A stretch of 64,000 bases of DNA from Pochonia chlamydosporia 170 (taxonomy: Eukaryota; Ascomycota; Sordariomycetes; Hypocreales; Clavicipitaceae). The DNA lies in the NCBI RefSeq assembly GCF_001653235.2, contig NW_019154056.1:124001-188000 (forward strand). The letters run 5' to 3'. The notes beneath the pieces are model-generated. The model ran no database searches and was not told where the DNA came from. It saw only the letters and a program-made list of their open reading frames with translations. How positions within the stretch are numbered: position 1 is the first letter of the stretch; each line of letters starts with the position of its first letter. The translations under genes were made by a program, and so were the position numbers. This document shows positions 11,073 to 23,604 of this stretch, one piece after another.

Positions 11073-13540
11073 TTACACGGCTGGGATGATAATACAGCTC
11101 TCGGCTGAAGACTCTCGTGATGCTGGGACGTGGTTTGCGGACGATCTGTCCACTGGTGCTGCCTCCGCTTGACTTCGTCCTGCCTTCCCGCCACGGACTC
11201 GTTGACGCTTGTTTCCTCGCGACGATTGAGATAAATGTGATTGTAGCTCGTCAAGCTCGAATTGAGAGCGGTCACGGCGAAGGCTTGCATTCAATTGGCG
11301 CGTTCCACGGCCGGCATTCTAAATAGGCTGTCGGCTCAGACCACGGCCTCGCGCTGAAAGCCTGCCTTGACTCCGTTGCACAGGCTCGGCTTCGGCATCG
11401 TCATCGTCCGTATCGTCGGCGTCACTTCCTGGCTTGGAGGTGTGATCTGTGATCTTGAGGTATCGCGGAACCTTGAGCTTCTTGTTGTCGGCATTCAGGC
11501 GCGGCCTGCCTCGTGCGCTTCTAACAACAGCTGGGTCGCGAATATCAAGTAGCTTATCCTCAGCGTTCTAGTAGGCTGTTAATACTCAAGTTTCGTGACA
11601 GTGGCTAGCAAGCTGACGTACCAACGGCTTCTCGAGCCACCAACGCATAGCAATCTGGCTCCGTCGCAGAGGCGTGCCGTTTAGGAGACAATCAAAGATA
11701 CAATGGCTGCAAGGCAGGCCGTATTGATGCTCGAAGTTGCCCGTGCAAGGGCGTAGCGGTTTGGGCTCGCGCTGATCAGGCAGGGCGGCGAGGGCAAAGC
11801 GATACTGCTTGGCAATAAGGTTAATGGCCGGATATGTGATCTGCAGGTTAAGCTTGCCGAGCCATGCCTGCCCGAGGTACTGATTACGCTGCCGCTAAAT
11901 CTGCCTCGCAGCCTCTTGGCGGTAGGACCGAGACTTGTTATCAATCATCGTGACAAGGGCTTGGTGGAGGTAAAGGAGGTCTCCAGTGCCTGTTACCAGG
12001 TGAGACTTGACGTCTGCATGGGCGGTCTCGGTAGGGCTATTGACCCTTTGACCGAAGTTCCCATAGCGGTCAATGTAACACTTCACCCACTGCTTGCGCC
12101 ACGGCATATATTCCTTCTGGATATATCGCAGGATGTGCCCTGCTGCCTGCGGAAGGTTTCAACAAAGGTCTTCCACGAGGCCTTAAAGGTATTGTGATCA
12201 GCGGCATAAACCACAGCTTGGAAGGCTTTAAACATCCCCTTACGGCTGTAGTCATCAGAGGGGTTCGCAAGCCCGTCCTCCGCCTCGTCTTGTACGCGAC
12301 CTCTGGCGGCGATATTAAAATCTAGCTCTGGCTCGAGCTGCTCGGCATTCTTGTCGCTTGGATGAGAGGAAAGGGCGTCTACGTCATTACCAGACTCATC
12401 ACTAATGTCGTCGTAATCGTCGCCCCTAGTGTTCTGCCAGCGGGCGTTAATTTTAGCTCGGACGTTGGCCAAGATGTGATATACGCATAGCTGCTGTTGG
12501 GCACTTGGAAAGGTGTTCGTGAGGGCTGTGCGGAGAGCTTGTTCCTTGTCGGTGATGATAACCTCCGGCGTGTCTGCCCCAATGTCGATGCAAAGCTCGT
12601 CAAGCCGGTCACATAGCCACTGGAAGTGGTGCTCCTTTTCGCCGTTTATAAGGCCGAAGGCGAAGTTGGCTAGGGACTTCTGATCCGTCACACCTGTGAC
12701 TTGAAATAGATGTAACCCAAAGCGGTTGGTTTTGTATGTGTTATCCAAACCGAGCACCTCCGGAAACTTCTTCCACATTGTGCGGCACCAATCGTAAGTC
12801 CAAAAGACAGCACAGACGCGGTCCTCTTCATCCCGTAAGGTTTTGACTCCAATACCTCCGTTCTCAAGCTCCTTGACGAAGGCTTGGGTAGCTGTAAGGC
12901 CGTTAAGTCGCTCGCGTTTGATGGTTTGACGGTCATTGTAGATATCTCGCTTGCGGAAATAATCATAACCTGAGCTATCAGCTTTTCCGACAATGCTAGC
13001 CATCTCACGGGCCCTAATGCCATTCTCATTTGCTAGTTCTCGCTCTTTTTGTTGCTGACCAACTGTGCGGCGGCGATAGACATTGTGCGCCGATGGATCA
13101 AGGGACTGTCCGTGGTTATGCTGGCCTTGAACTACCGTGTACGTCCACTTCTAGTTAGACGATTTGGTGGCCTTACCCGTGATTTTAACGGGACAATCAA
13201 GCTTCTGTGATGACGGCTTCCTTAGGCCCGAGCTTTGTGATGGGCGTCGCGGGCCGCGGTCGCAATTGAAGACGATATAGCTTGGCTGGACGATGCCCCC
13301 GATATCCCGCTTTGAGGCACAAGAGGCCTTCACTATTGCGGCGCCATTTGAAATGTGGAAGCTACGGAGGAAGGCAAAGAGGTCATCGTATGTGTCAAAG
13401 ACTGGCGATGGTGGCAGTTGTGGGATAGTAGCTCCGATGTAGTCATCGTCTGTTGGGTCGTTGGAGGCAATAGCTGCGGTGGCCGTTGTAGCACGGTCAG
13501 GCGAGGGACTTTGCGTGTTGAGAAGACGGGATATGTCCAT
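11073..13540 (-). pseudogene. MULE transposase (FAR1 / MULE / SWIM domains)
   Basis: Transposase of a Mutator-like element. It starts at 13540, has a FAR1-like N-terminal DNA-binding region with an HNHG motif, and then the MULE catalytic core (GLDNTYKTNRFGLHLFQVTG, and PEVIITDKEQALRTAL). A SWIM-type zinc region reads PCTGNFEHQYGLPCSHC, followed by an AT-hook-like RGRPR. An intron at 11568-11621 (GTACGT...CTACTAG, 54 nt, phase 0) precedes NAEDKLLDIRDP. The frame is broken by TAG codons at 13151-13153, 11895-11897 and 11319-11321 and by a frameshift near 12140. All three stops could derive from CAG (Gln) by a C-to-T change. The C-terminus reads through to 11073. Confidence 0.85.
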
Positions 13541-13737
13541 CCTGACTGCTGCGGCGATCGGGTTATGTAAAAGTGGACGTGACCATTTTGTGGTCGGGTT
13601 GATGGCTTGAATTTATGCGTGGCGAGAGATCGACCGTCCTCAATTTGGCTGTTTACCTTTTGCACTGGAATTGACTGTCGCAGGCTGTCACAGGCTATCG
13701 CAGGGCATTGGGCTAGACTTGCATCGGCCCCATACTA

Positions 13738-13789
13738 GTGAGACATGTATCTTTGCAAATAGAGATTTATATCTTTGCAAATAGTAATA
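13738..13789. repeat. MULE right terminal inverted repeat, interrupted
   Basis: Reads GTGAGACATGTATCTTTGC onward and is the exact inverse of 10678-10729. The remaining outer bases TACTC lie at 15685-15689 beyond the pogo insertion, with TA (13788-13789) duplicated by that insertion. Confidence 0.9.
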
Positions 13790-13798
13790 ACGTAATCC

Positions 13799-13866
13799 AC
13801 AAGCGAGTGGAACACACAAGCGAGTGGAACACACAAGCGAGTGGAACACACAAGCGAGCGGAACAC
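13799..13866. repeat. pogo left-end array: four 17-bp units
   Basis: Four head-to-tail copies of ACAAGCGAGTGGAACAC (13799, 13816, 13833, 13850); the innermost has C for T at position 10. Such units in the terminal repeat are likely transposase-binding sites. The right end has only two units. Confidence 0.9.
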
Positions 13867-13921
13867 TCCACTTAGACTTAACAAAGCCGTTCTTTAATGT
13901 CGATTTCTTCCGCCTACAAAC

Positions 13922-15583
13922 ATGCAAGCCGTACAAAATGAGAGAAATCTAATGCTAGCGATTCAGGCTAGGCAACAAGACCGCAATCTTAGTGCACGAG
14001 CTGCTGCACGGACGTATAATGTCAGCCTCACAACATTAACGCGCCGGTCCAAGGGAATTACATCACGGCGAGATACTATGCCTAATTCGCGGAAACTTAC
14101 AGATTTAGAGGAATCTACAATCCTCCAATACATCCTTGACCTAGATTCGCGGTCATTTCCTCCTCGGCTTAGTGGTGTGGAAGATATGGCGAATCGCCTG
14201 CTTATAGATCGCGACGCGCCTCCTGTCGGAATTAACTGGGCTTCAAACTTCGTTAAGCGCCACAAAGAGCTTACTACGCGTTTTACGCGTAAATATGACT
14301 ACCAGAGGGCCTTATGCGAAGATCCAACGATAATTGAGCCTTGGTTTAAGCTTGTGCGCAACACTGTCTCGAAATACGGCATCCTAGATGAGGATTTCCA
14401 TAACTTTGACGAGGCTGGCTTTATGATGGGCGTGATCTCAACCACAGTGGTTGTTACAAGCTCTGAAAGACGTGGCAAGGCAAATCTAGCTCAGCCAGGT
14501 GATAGAGAATGGGTTTTAGTACTTCAATCTATTAATTCTCGGGGGGAGGCTATCCCGCCATTTATCATCGTTGCGGGGCAATATCACCTCGCTAACTGGT
14601 ACGAAGATAGCGCGTTACCAAAGGATTGAGTTATCTCAACAACTCATAACGGCTAGACTACAAATGAGAAAGCTGTAGATTGGATCCAGCACTTCGAAAA
14701 GCATACTCAGCCTCAAACTCGTGGCGCATATCGTCTTCTTATCCTAGATGGGCACGAAAGTCACCACTCAACTGAATTCGAGTTATTCTGCAAAGACCAT
14801 AAGATTATCACGCTCTGTATGCTGTCTCATTCATCTCACATTCTTCAGCCACTAGATGTTGGCTGTTTTGGGCCGCTTAAGAAGGCATATGGCAAAGAAA
14901 TTGAAGGACTTATGAGGGCGCATATAACCCACATCACAAAGGCTAACTTCTTCCCTGCGTTTTTTACCGCATTTAAAGCCGCAATGACAAGAGAAAATAT
15001 TCAGGGAGCTTTTCGAGGCGCAGGACTTATTCCATTTAATCCAAAAAGCGTCTTATCGCGCCTAGATGTGAGGCTACGGACTCCAACGCCAGTTGAAGAG
15101 GCACTAGAGCTACCAAACGCGTGGGTTCCAAAGACCCCAAACAACCCAACCGAGGCGACTTCACAAACTAATTATATTAAAAGAAGAATAAGCCGACATC
15201 AGGGAAGCTCACTAACATCAATTTTAGATGCTATGGATCAATTTGCGAAGGGCACATGCGGAATAATGCATAAGATGGCTCTCCTAAAGGCTGAGAACCA
15301 GCAACTTCGAGAGGCAAATGCACTATTAAGTAAGCGGCGTAGAGCTAAAAAAACACGCTTACGTCAAGGCGGCAGTATAACTATTTCCGAGGGACAAGCT
15401 CTTCAGGACCAGAATGATGTAGAAGAGCAGATTCAGCAAGAAGATCGCAAGATAAGAGGTCGAAAGCCTCGGGATGAGACGAAGGGACGGCGTTGTGGTG
15501 TGTGCGGCAATACTGGTCATAATGCGCGAACTTGTCAGATTGATTTAGAGACATCTAATAAAGAGGATAGCAGTGAAGATTAA
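13922..15583 (+). pseudogene. pogo/Fot1-like transposase with two nonsense codons
   Basis: Domains in order: an HTH_psq/CENPB-type N-terminus (about residues 5-55), then a CENPB HTH-like block near GINWASNFVKRH. The DDE catalytic core follows with NFDEAGFMMG (first Asp), LLILDGHESHHS (second Asp) and ILQPLDVGCFGPLK (third Asp). A coiled-coil stretch and a CCHC zinc knuckle CGVCGNTGHNARTC end the protein. One frame covers the whole gene except TGA at 14627-14629 and TAG at 14654-14656. Both sit where Trp is expected (KD-stop-VISTTHNG-stop-TTNEKAVDW), so each is explained by one G-to-A change. All three catalytic acids remain, so the element died by these two mutations alone. Confidence 0.9.
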
Positions 15584-15641
15584 TTGATTTCTTTTGTTCT
15601 GGTTGTTTTTTTGTAGAATCTTTGTAACGAGGTAGGTTAGG

Positions 15642-15684
15642 GTGTTCCGCTCGCTTGTGTGTTCCACTCGCTTGTGGATTACGT
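15642..15684. repeat. pogo right terminal repeat: two 17-bp units
   Basis: Two inverted copies of the 17-bp unit (15642-15658 with the C variant, 15659-15675 canonical) followed by GGATTACGT. It mirrors the outer part of the left end but lacks two units. Confidence 0.9.
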
Positions 15685-15689
15685 TACTC

Positions 15690-18600
15690 AAAATTAAACT
15701 GGAACCGCGTAACGCGACATCTGTCCGTCGATATTCCTGGGAGGGTCCGTCCTGGAAACTACGGCGTCTGCAGCATGTCAGCTGCGTATAAGATTCAACC
15801 TGTGTTGGTGCCCGTTGCCAATGGCTGTGTACGCCTTTCTGATTCTGACACTGGACGCGGTGCCAATAGCCATTGCGATAATGGCAAACGACACAAGCGG
15901 CAACGGTGGTCAGAAGGTAAGTTAGTTGGGTCGGTGGCGGTGGCAACTGCGGAGCAACCAGTCTTCAGCTTCCCGCAACCAGTTTGGCCGCAGTGATCAA
16001 AGTCAGGTGGTTAAGTAGCAGGCGGCTGAACTGGCTCAGATAATATTAACAATGCTGCTGTCGAGAACAATGAATTTATTTTCAACAACACCAGGTTGCC
16101 AGATGTTAGGTTGGCGGGAATATGCGACTACAGCGGTGCAAATTCATACTGTGCCATGTGGATGTCTAGACGAAGTAGCAAAAGTCGTAGGGCGTATTGG
16201 AGAGAAGTCCTCCGAGAAGTCCTTCGCGCGTAGGCTCATGTCGGATTCTCAGCGGTCATAGAGTCATAGATTACCAAAAATGGTAGGCTGGCCAACTACC
16301 TGAATGATTAAGTTCGGTTGGGGTGTGAAGATGAAACGGATCTGAACGCTTCAAGCTGGAAATCCAGTCCAAGCTGGAAAATGACACAGAAAAACATTAA
16401 CATTGATAGCCAACTTAATTACACTTGAATATAGAGCTCTCTCCGTGACACCCTGTAGTGCCAAAGTAATTCTAACAGCTTGGTGTGCGACACTTCCTCA
16501 CCTGTCACGAACCGAAGTTTTCTCTGTTCAGTCACAAGCAAACCTAGAATTCACCATGAATCGCATGCTTAGCATCACCCTCATTCCTCCTATACCAACC
16601 GCCCCAGGCTCAGCTTATCTTGGCCCCGATGGCCTTCCAAAGGTCCCTCAGGTGCTTCCCGATTTGGCGGTGGGCATTCTTCCGGACTTGGATCTGTAAA
16701 TGCGAATAAATCCGAGAGAAGAGAGGTTGTAACGGTGAGAATAAAGGGCTATTGATTTCCGTCGAGGCCGTAGGTACTCCTTGTTTCGCATCATTATCAT
16801 TAATGATTCATGCCTTGCGACGGGTATTAGAACCCGAAGACACCCTTTCTGATGAAAGTTTGACTTGTGGATTCCAACCAATACCCTGAATTCTATCCGC
16901 AATAGAACGGGTCCGCCTTTGCTGGCAGTGCTTTGCTGCTGAAACCATGCAGTCATGCTCTACATCGTTTGGGAGTCGAATAATATATGTGGTTGCTGCC
17001 ATGTGGTATATTAGCTTTTGCAAATTAATTGCTACCTAGTGGTGGGAATGAAAATTGTGGCCAGATCGAAATTGTTTGATGCGTATCTGAATCTGGTCTT
17101 GCGACGTTTTGAGTTCCATGCCTGAGTACTCTATATATGTAGTCGGGATACATGGTATCGATATGTGGTTCATTTTCTCTATCAACTGTTTATTGGGTCG
17201 CCCTTCAATTTCAGGAACTCTTATCAATTTAAGCAATACAGGAGTCTAGACGGAAACCATGAGACACTCGGCGAAGCAGGAGCATTTGTTACTCAAGTGC
17301 TGGAACATCGTGGCTTGTGTACCCATGGGTGAAACACAGCACTAGCAGAGAGAACATGGGACTCTCATTTAACTAGCCTTTCCGCCATTCGGTGTCCGGC
17401 CGACCAAATGGTGGCTGCCTTAGATGACATGCCCATGAATCCCTGCTCGAATCGAACAAAAGGTTCAAGTAGAGACCACCCAACGACCGTGGCGACTAGG
17501 GATATCTAGATGCCCTGTAGTTAGGCAAAAACGGAGCTATACATCTCTGCGTCCCTAAATGTCCTGAATAGTGGCAGGAAAATTTCCATCTGCACCAACC
17601 AGTAAGTGCCAGTGACGTAACCACACTTCTGACTGCCGGGAAGATTTGACTCGAACGAACTGTGCGGCGAGGCAACGAATGCCACTAACTGAGACCAATA
17701 CCGACAGACCTGTCCCTGCAATTCACAACTCGCATGCATGAACAATAGTACTTCGGGATATTCCGATAGTACTAAAGGCAGAAGCAACTCGGTATTTCCT
17801 GGTGTATCGGACAGAAATCGTAGAACACACAGTACAACCACATCCAATATTCTAAAAGCAATTATCACACCAAATTAAGGGACAGCTACTAGCTGCACTG
17901 CGGTATGAACCGGTTTGGGGGGGCTGTTCGGCCTTATTTGGGGCGCATTCCAAAATTCCATGTGCTTAGTCTGATGGCGACACCAACGAGGATGCGGCTA
18001 CACCACTATTTCTTTTCTAGGACGCAATGTCGACACAAAGTGGCAAACTTTGCCTTGTTTGAGTTGGGCTGAACATAGCTCATGTCAGTCAACGTCCATT
18101 GACTTAAACAGTTGTTCCTCAGCAGTTGTAGTGTCGATATAACTGAACTTTGGCTTGAATGCAGGGGCTAAGTTAGCACACTCCATTGAGTGGTGTGGAC
18201 ATTCATGAGAAAGCACTTACATTCCACTTCCGACACCTGCGCTCTAGTAAAATTTGCACCTGGCAAGACATGACATTAACGCGAGCGCCGAAGTCCGACA
18301 CCATATCAACCGCCCTGTGGCCTATAACGAATTGGGGCAGTACGTGGCGCTGGACGACAAAACGGGTGTTAGGCACAATGCAAGCACGAAGGCCTCCAGT
18401 CATCACCGCGACGCTCCTCAGCCCGACGCTCCTTCCAACGTGGTCATTTCAGCCGATGCAAGGAGCCCTAATCAGCATACTGCAATAAGACGAGACAATC
18501 CTGCATCAATACGTGCATGCTCCGAGCTCGGTATGTTTCATGCCGAGCTGACACAACATATCCGTAACCGGCTGAGTCCAAGGCTGACTCGGCGGCCGCT

Positions 18601-21224
18601 CTCGCTTGCCAGGCTGGGACCCATCATAAGCGAGATTGCTTCTCATTAATTCTTAAGCTCAAGAGCGCTCCTTTGCCTTGTCCTGTTTTCTCTTTCTTAC
18701 TTCGCTTTGGATACTTGTTCGTAGTCGCCTAGCCAATTGTCAATACACTTGCTTGGACCGTTACAATATCCCCGTAGAGTGGCTCGGGAGCGTAACGGAC
18801 GGAGAGTTCTCCTGACTATGACGGGTTTCCTTGCCTTACGATATCATGAAGCCGCCGTCAGCCACCTCAAGTCTGTCAACATGATTGCATACCCCACGTG
18901 GTTCTAGGAGGAGTTTCGCATGCCGCACATTTGTAAATGTAAGCTACCTTGTATTCATGCAAGAATGAGCTCTCTGTGCTCAAGGAATGAGTAGACTTGG
19001 TGTGATTGCTGGCTTTCGTAACAGATGTTTGTGTTTCAAGTGAATAAAGATGGCGAGAAATACAATACGCCCCCGTTTCTGTGGGAGCACGTCGGCGATG
19101 CTCTGTTGGTGGCAGGGAGCGCCAGTTTGCACGGACGCAAAATTTGTGATGGTACAACATGAGTAAATCAAGCCAGGTTTGGTGGCGTACATACGCTTGC
19201 CCTGTCTGAGGTCCCTCTGCAAGGCCAGCTTGCATGGTGCCCCACATTAGCGGCCAAGGGTTGGCAGCGGGATCTACATCTGACCGACGGCTCAATCCCC
19301 AAGGTAATCGGGATGGGGCATGGTCTCAGGCCATGCACATACCCATGGGAGCTGTCCTTACCCCTAAGAAGCGTGGCACCTGGCACGTGCAGGCCTTCCC
19401 GCTAGTCCCACCCAACCCAGGGGTTAACCAGTGACATTCTGGAATGCCATTCTGAAGTTGTTTTTTGATGCAAGATTAATTCAGCGAGGTAGCGCCGTGG
19501 CGGAAATCACTCCTGCGGTCAATATATTCCTACGGTAAGGTTGAGGAAATGGTAGTAGCCTAAACTTCCAGGCGAATACCAATTTTTTCCATCATGCCAT
19601 GCTGCAATATTCCCATAACAGAACCCAGGATGTGATTGCCATGGGTCGGTGAGTAGGTCTACAGGGTTGGCTCCTGAGGTTCCATCCCATGTGTACTCTC
19701 GGATGACTCTTCCGAGGTGCATGGATGCCGCCATCTCTGCTAGCTGGTAGCCACTGCTTAGCTGTGACGTCATATTCGCCGTGCTGAGGACAATTGCACC
19801 TCCAGGGGGTCTACAAACAAACCAGCCTTCTTATGGATGAGCAGAACAATCCGCCGGATGAATAGCAGGACGGCGAAGGCCGTGTGTTGGCGCCGTCAGG
19901 TCACCACCTTTTCTGTGAGATTGGCCCCACTAGCGGATGGTGGACAGCCCCGGACGTTAAATAGTGGAGCTTGCGTCACGGAATCTCCTTGATCATGAAG
20001 TTATTACGTTCTCATGCGATCCAATTGGAGGGCACTGTACAATACAATAACAATCAGTACAGTACTAGTGCCTACAACCTGAAACATGCAACGAAGGGCA
20101 CCAGTAGTTCGACACCTAGAGCACACCATTCATCCGAGAGTTCGCTTCGAATCATTGGCACATCCCAGCGCTTGGCTACTTGCGCTACTCTAGAAGTGAC
20201 CACATACATGAGCATCCATTGTAGAGCATTAGGCCAGGGAATACATCTGTTGCGTTTGTGTCCAAAGTTAAACCACCATGCCATTAGTGTTGATGTGGAT
20301 TATTCAGTACTGACGGTTTGCCCGTTCCTTGACACTGACTCGGGCCGCATCAATACATATTCCGCGCCTTGTCTTATATGATTTAACTAACGGAGACTCT
20401 TAACCCTGCGTCGAAGGAACTGACAAATCAGAGCTGTGGTTTATTTCCGTAACTCCCTCATCCATGTTCGCAGACTTGCGAAGCCCGGGCCCATTCCCTT
20501 ATCTTCTGGCCTGGTAACCGTTCAGCACGGCCTTTCTTCAGGATGGTAATAAGTGGCAGACCACCAACACTTATAGCAGCGTCATAGGTGAGGGTCCCGA
20601 ACACGACAAGCCGACCAGCTCTCATTTTGGGTGGGCGGTGGTGCATTGTTGCGGCTCGGGTTATGTCGGGCTCACACAACACAGCTGATTCAACAGCGCG
20701 CCACCCTCCAACCTGTATCTTAAGAGCCTCTTCGAGATTCAACCCAGTGTCATTTAAAAGGACATAGACTACTCCGCATTGCGACGACGGTTGTTGAACC
20801 TGACACAGCATCACGTGCATAATCCAACCTGCCCCTTGCATAAATAGCCTACATTGGCGGCATCTCTAAGTTGCAGAATTTCGCGCACGCTTTCTATCTG
20901 TGTTTCGCTGTGGCGTTCAACAACGATAACCTAAACAACTTAGTGGAAAGACACGGACTCATCGGTATTTCAACGACTCGTGATCATAAATTCACCTGCT
21001 TTAAAAAAAAATTTTCTTCCTGTTCGGTCGATATTTAGTACAACCGCTACATGCTCCATTCAGCCTGTTTCGTTTCGGGCATATGAATCTGGCGAACCGT
21101 GGCCGCCGTGTAGGCGAGAGTATATCGATAGTTTACTTAACTGACGATCGGGCTCATCGACCCAAGACCAACTCTTTACTTTAACTCAGCTGCGCACAGT
21201 CCTGCGGGACATGATTTTGTCTTG
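15690..21224. other. 5.5 kb without a recognisable gene
   Basis: Scattered open frames of 60-145 residues on both strands, mutually overlapping. None has a recognisable domain, a signal peptide with conserved cysteines, or a plausible intron chain. 18186-18649 (plus), 19519-19773 (minus) and 20458-20841 (minus) are the longest coherent frames but I recognise nothing in them. Two dispersed-repeat traces occur near 16255-16320 and 16405-16490. Base composition is not strongly AT-shifted, so heavy RIP is not evident. Confidence 0.5.
16405..16490. repeat. relic similar to the MITE at 35041
   Basis: AACTTAATTACACTTGAATA followed by CTCTCTCCGTGACACC and TAGTGCC parallels 35198-35259 (AACTTAATTACATTAGAAG, CTCTCTCTGTGACACA, TAGTGCC). 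It appears to be the degraded 3' half of another copy of the same short element. Confidence 0.4.
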
Positions 21225-23344
21225 ATGGCCTTTGCAACCTGGGATGCACAGTACCAGCATGTGACTCCTACCACCGAAGAAGAATTCGACCCGTTCTTCC
21301 ATAGGTGCGATGTGGGAAATATAGGTGTTAGCTTGCAGTTCAACGTTCAAGGTTATCGAGCTGACTCGTCCCAGTCTGTGATGAACCAGCATCAACACCA
21401 ATTACAACAAGCCGATGCCATCCTTGCCGTTACTGACTCTTCTCAAACTATCCTTGGAGGTGAAGGTCTGTTGAAGAGTCACACAACCACCGTGGCGATG
21501 GTAGCTGGAATGGAAGCCCAGTTGCTGGCTTCCTCCGCCCCGAGCGGCTATATTTCCAGCATCGATACTCGGACCCCAGTATCCCCAGCAACAACGGCGT
21601 CAGCTTATGGAGCAGTGGACAACTTTTTTTGCCGAACAAAATCACTCTGTTCCCCCTGAAACCCAAAGTATTGAGATGCCTCCTGATAGCGGCCAATTTT
21701 TCTCTCAGGTGGGGCGGATGCCTCAGCAAACAGCTTATCATCGGGGATATCAACCCCGAATCTTAGAGCAGCATGTAAGTAGAATTGGAATCAACCCCAT
21801 TCTCCCACTCTGACTCAATGTAATCAATATGATCCAGTTATCCAGCGTATCGAAGGTGAAACCTAACATATTGCCACAGGTAGCCCTTACGTCTCTCGTT
21901 TCCCCCTCAGTGATCTTGGATCCTGACATCAACATGGAAAATGCCTCTACGGCACCTGAAGCAATCCTTGGACCGTTTACTTCACCTGCTTTAAATACCC
22001 AAAACGACCCATCTTCTGTTTATGACAACATCACCCAGTCTTACAACTCACCGGAAAAGTATCTAGCGGCTCTGGCCATGCCTCTATCAGGCGGATCAAG
22101 TACAGTCTTAGCCAATAAGGCTAGAAAGTACAAGGTAATCAATAACTGGAATAAATGCGTTAAGAGCTCATACTTGGTTAAACCCAGGCACTGGGAAATA
22201 GGACCAAACCCTGGTACTGGGTCACAAATGGTCATTAGAGACGATGACAGGAATTTGTTGAAATCGTCGGATCAGAGATTACTTCCTCTGCCGGACTCAT
22301 CAACTCAAGGCTCCGACGAACATGCGTCCGCATCACCAAAAAGTCTGCTGGAAATTGTCCCGCCTCGAAAATCCACTAGTAAATCACCTTACATCCAAGC
22401 ACAGGAAGGTAACAAGCAGCAACCCACACCTCATTCATTCCCTGACCGAAGAGCAGAAAGGAGAGCAGAACCAGCGGCGGCAACCGTATCCCGCTCCGCT
22501 GACTTCGTTGATGAGACTCCCCGTTTCGAAAGCCAAGAAGCCACCCGCGAACCACGAAAAAGACCTCCGTCATGAACAAGACAATTCCACGGAGCATATT
22601 ACATTACTTGAGCTACCGGACTCAATCTCATACCCATCGTCCGAGCCGATAAACATATCCCATATATCAGAGAATTCCCGCATCGAGCCACGCTCACCGA
22701 CGGGATCCCAGCAACAACCCTCTCTGTCCAATACCATCCAGAAACCCGGAATATCATCAGCAAGACAAAATCCTCAACTACAACCGGAATCATCTAGGAT
22801 TAGCGCGCGTAAGTCGGCCCCAATCGATGCCAAAAACAGCAGAAAACGATTCATTCGATCAATCCACTCCTCGCCTACGCTACTACTGAGAACATCTCCG
22901 AACATTAGGCTTCTACTCCTGAGAACTCCTGGCTTCTCGATGGCGGACACAGCTTCTAGGTCGCTCAAAACCAAATCAAACTACCGTACCATGTTGGAAA
23001 GGAATACAGTGCCTGGAGTTTCATATCCTACAGAGGCGTTAATGAATCTCACAGCCAAGCGAATTGCTCACAAGCTTGCTGAGCAAGGACATAGAAACCG
23101 TATCAATTCTGCTCTGCAAATAATGGCTAGCTTTTTGCTGGATCACCGAAAGTTGGACGAGGGTGATGGGGAACAGATGGATGGCAAGGTACAGCCGAGC
23201 ATACTAAACAGCAAAGCAAGTGTGGTGGAAAATGCCATTTCGTATATGATGAAACTTAGAATGGAGAATGACGACCTAAGGCAAGAGCTGCGAAAGCTCA
23301 GGACCCAGCTGAAAGAAGCGAGGCTAAAACAGCCCGCGACGTAG
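21225..23344 (+). pseudogene. NUC-1/PHO4-like bHLH transcription factor, frameshifted
   Basis: The N-terminus (WDAQYQHVTPTTEEEF, then SLQFNVQGY) and the body (VPPETQSIEM, VALTSLVSPSVILDP, FTSPALNTQND) follow the layout of fungal NUC-1/PHO4-type factors, which bind CACGTG-like sites and control phosphate acquisition. The C-terminal bHLH reads HKLAEQGHRNRINSALQIMA, then NSKASVVENAISYM, then a leucine-rich coil. A phase-0 intron fits 21775-21879 (GTAAGT, CCTAAC, CACAG), joining ILEQH to VALTSL. Two shifts break the frame: an extra T in the T7 run near 21614-21620, and one near 22420-22440 in a CATT repeat. In the basic region, HRNR replaces the usual RRNR; the H/E/R contact residues are otherwise kept. 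Either a pseudogene or, less likely, homopolymer sequencing errors. Confidence 0.8.
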
Positions 23345-23604
23345 CCACCGCAGCACGGTGACGCAAATGTAACTCACTCACCTCAGCATACATCACAATC
23401 CTATCTGGTTCTGACCACAGCAGTTGGAACCCCACTATCTTGTCGTGCATGAGGTCGATAATAATGACCTAAAGAGTTCAACATGCAGAATGTAATTGTA
23501 TGCCCTACCAGTGTGCATGTGGGGAGGATATTGGAAGTGTTTCTTGCTATCAACTGAATTGGCTCCAAGGCTCCAAGGCTACAACAACGTACATACCAGG
23601 TGTG

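Larger units (their letters stand above)
13790..15684 (+). mobile_element. pogo/Fot1-like element, 1,895 bp, TA target duplication
   Basis: A complete Tc1/mariner-superfamily element. Its ends are inverted: ACGTAATCC followed by 17-bp repeats on the left, and the mirror ending GGATTACGT on the right. Both ends are flanked by TA (13788-13789 and 15685-15686), the target site these elements duplicate. The size is that of Fot1-like fungal elements. It encodes one transposase on the plus strand, inactivated by two stop codons. It sits inside the right terminal repeat of the MULE. Confidence 0.95.
10675..15689 (-). mobile_element. MULE (Hop-like) carrying a nested pogo
   Basis: A Mutator-like element defined by 55-bp terminal inverted repeats at 10675-10729 and 13738-13789 plus 15685-15689. 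The right repeat is split by a complete pogo element (13790-15684). Removing the pogo and one TA copy restores the missing TACTC of the repeat, so the MULE is the older insertion. Without the pogo the element is about 3.1 kb. It encodes one transposase on the minus strand. The 9 bp flanking the two ends (ATACAATAA and AAAATTAAA) do not match, so a target duplication is not preserved. Confidence 0.85.

Noticed and set aside
15690..21224. Many 60-145 residue open frames
   Set aside because: Overlapping on both strands, no domains, no supporting introns; best explained as chance frames.
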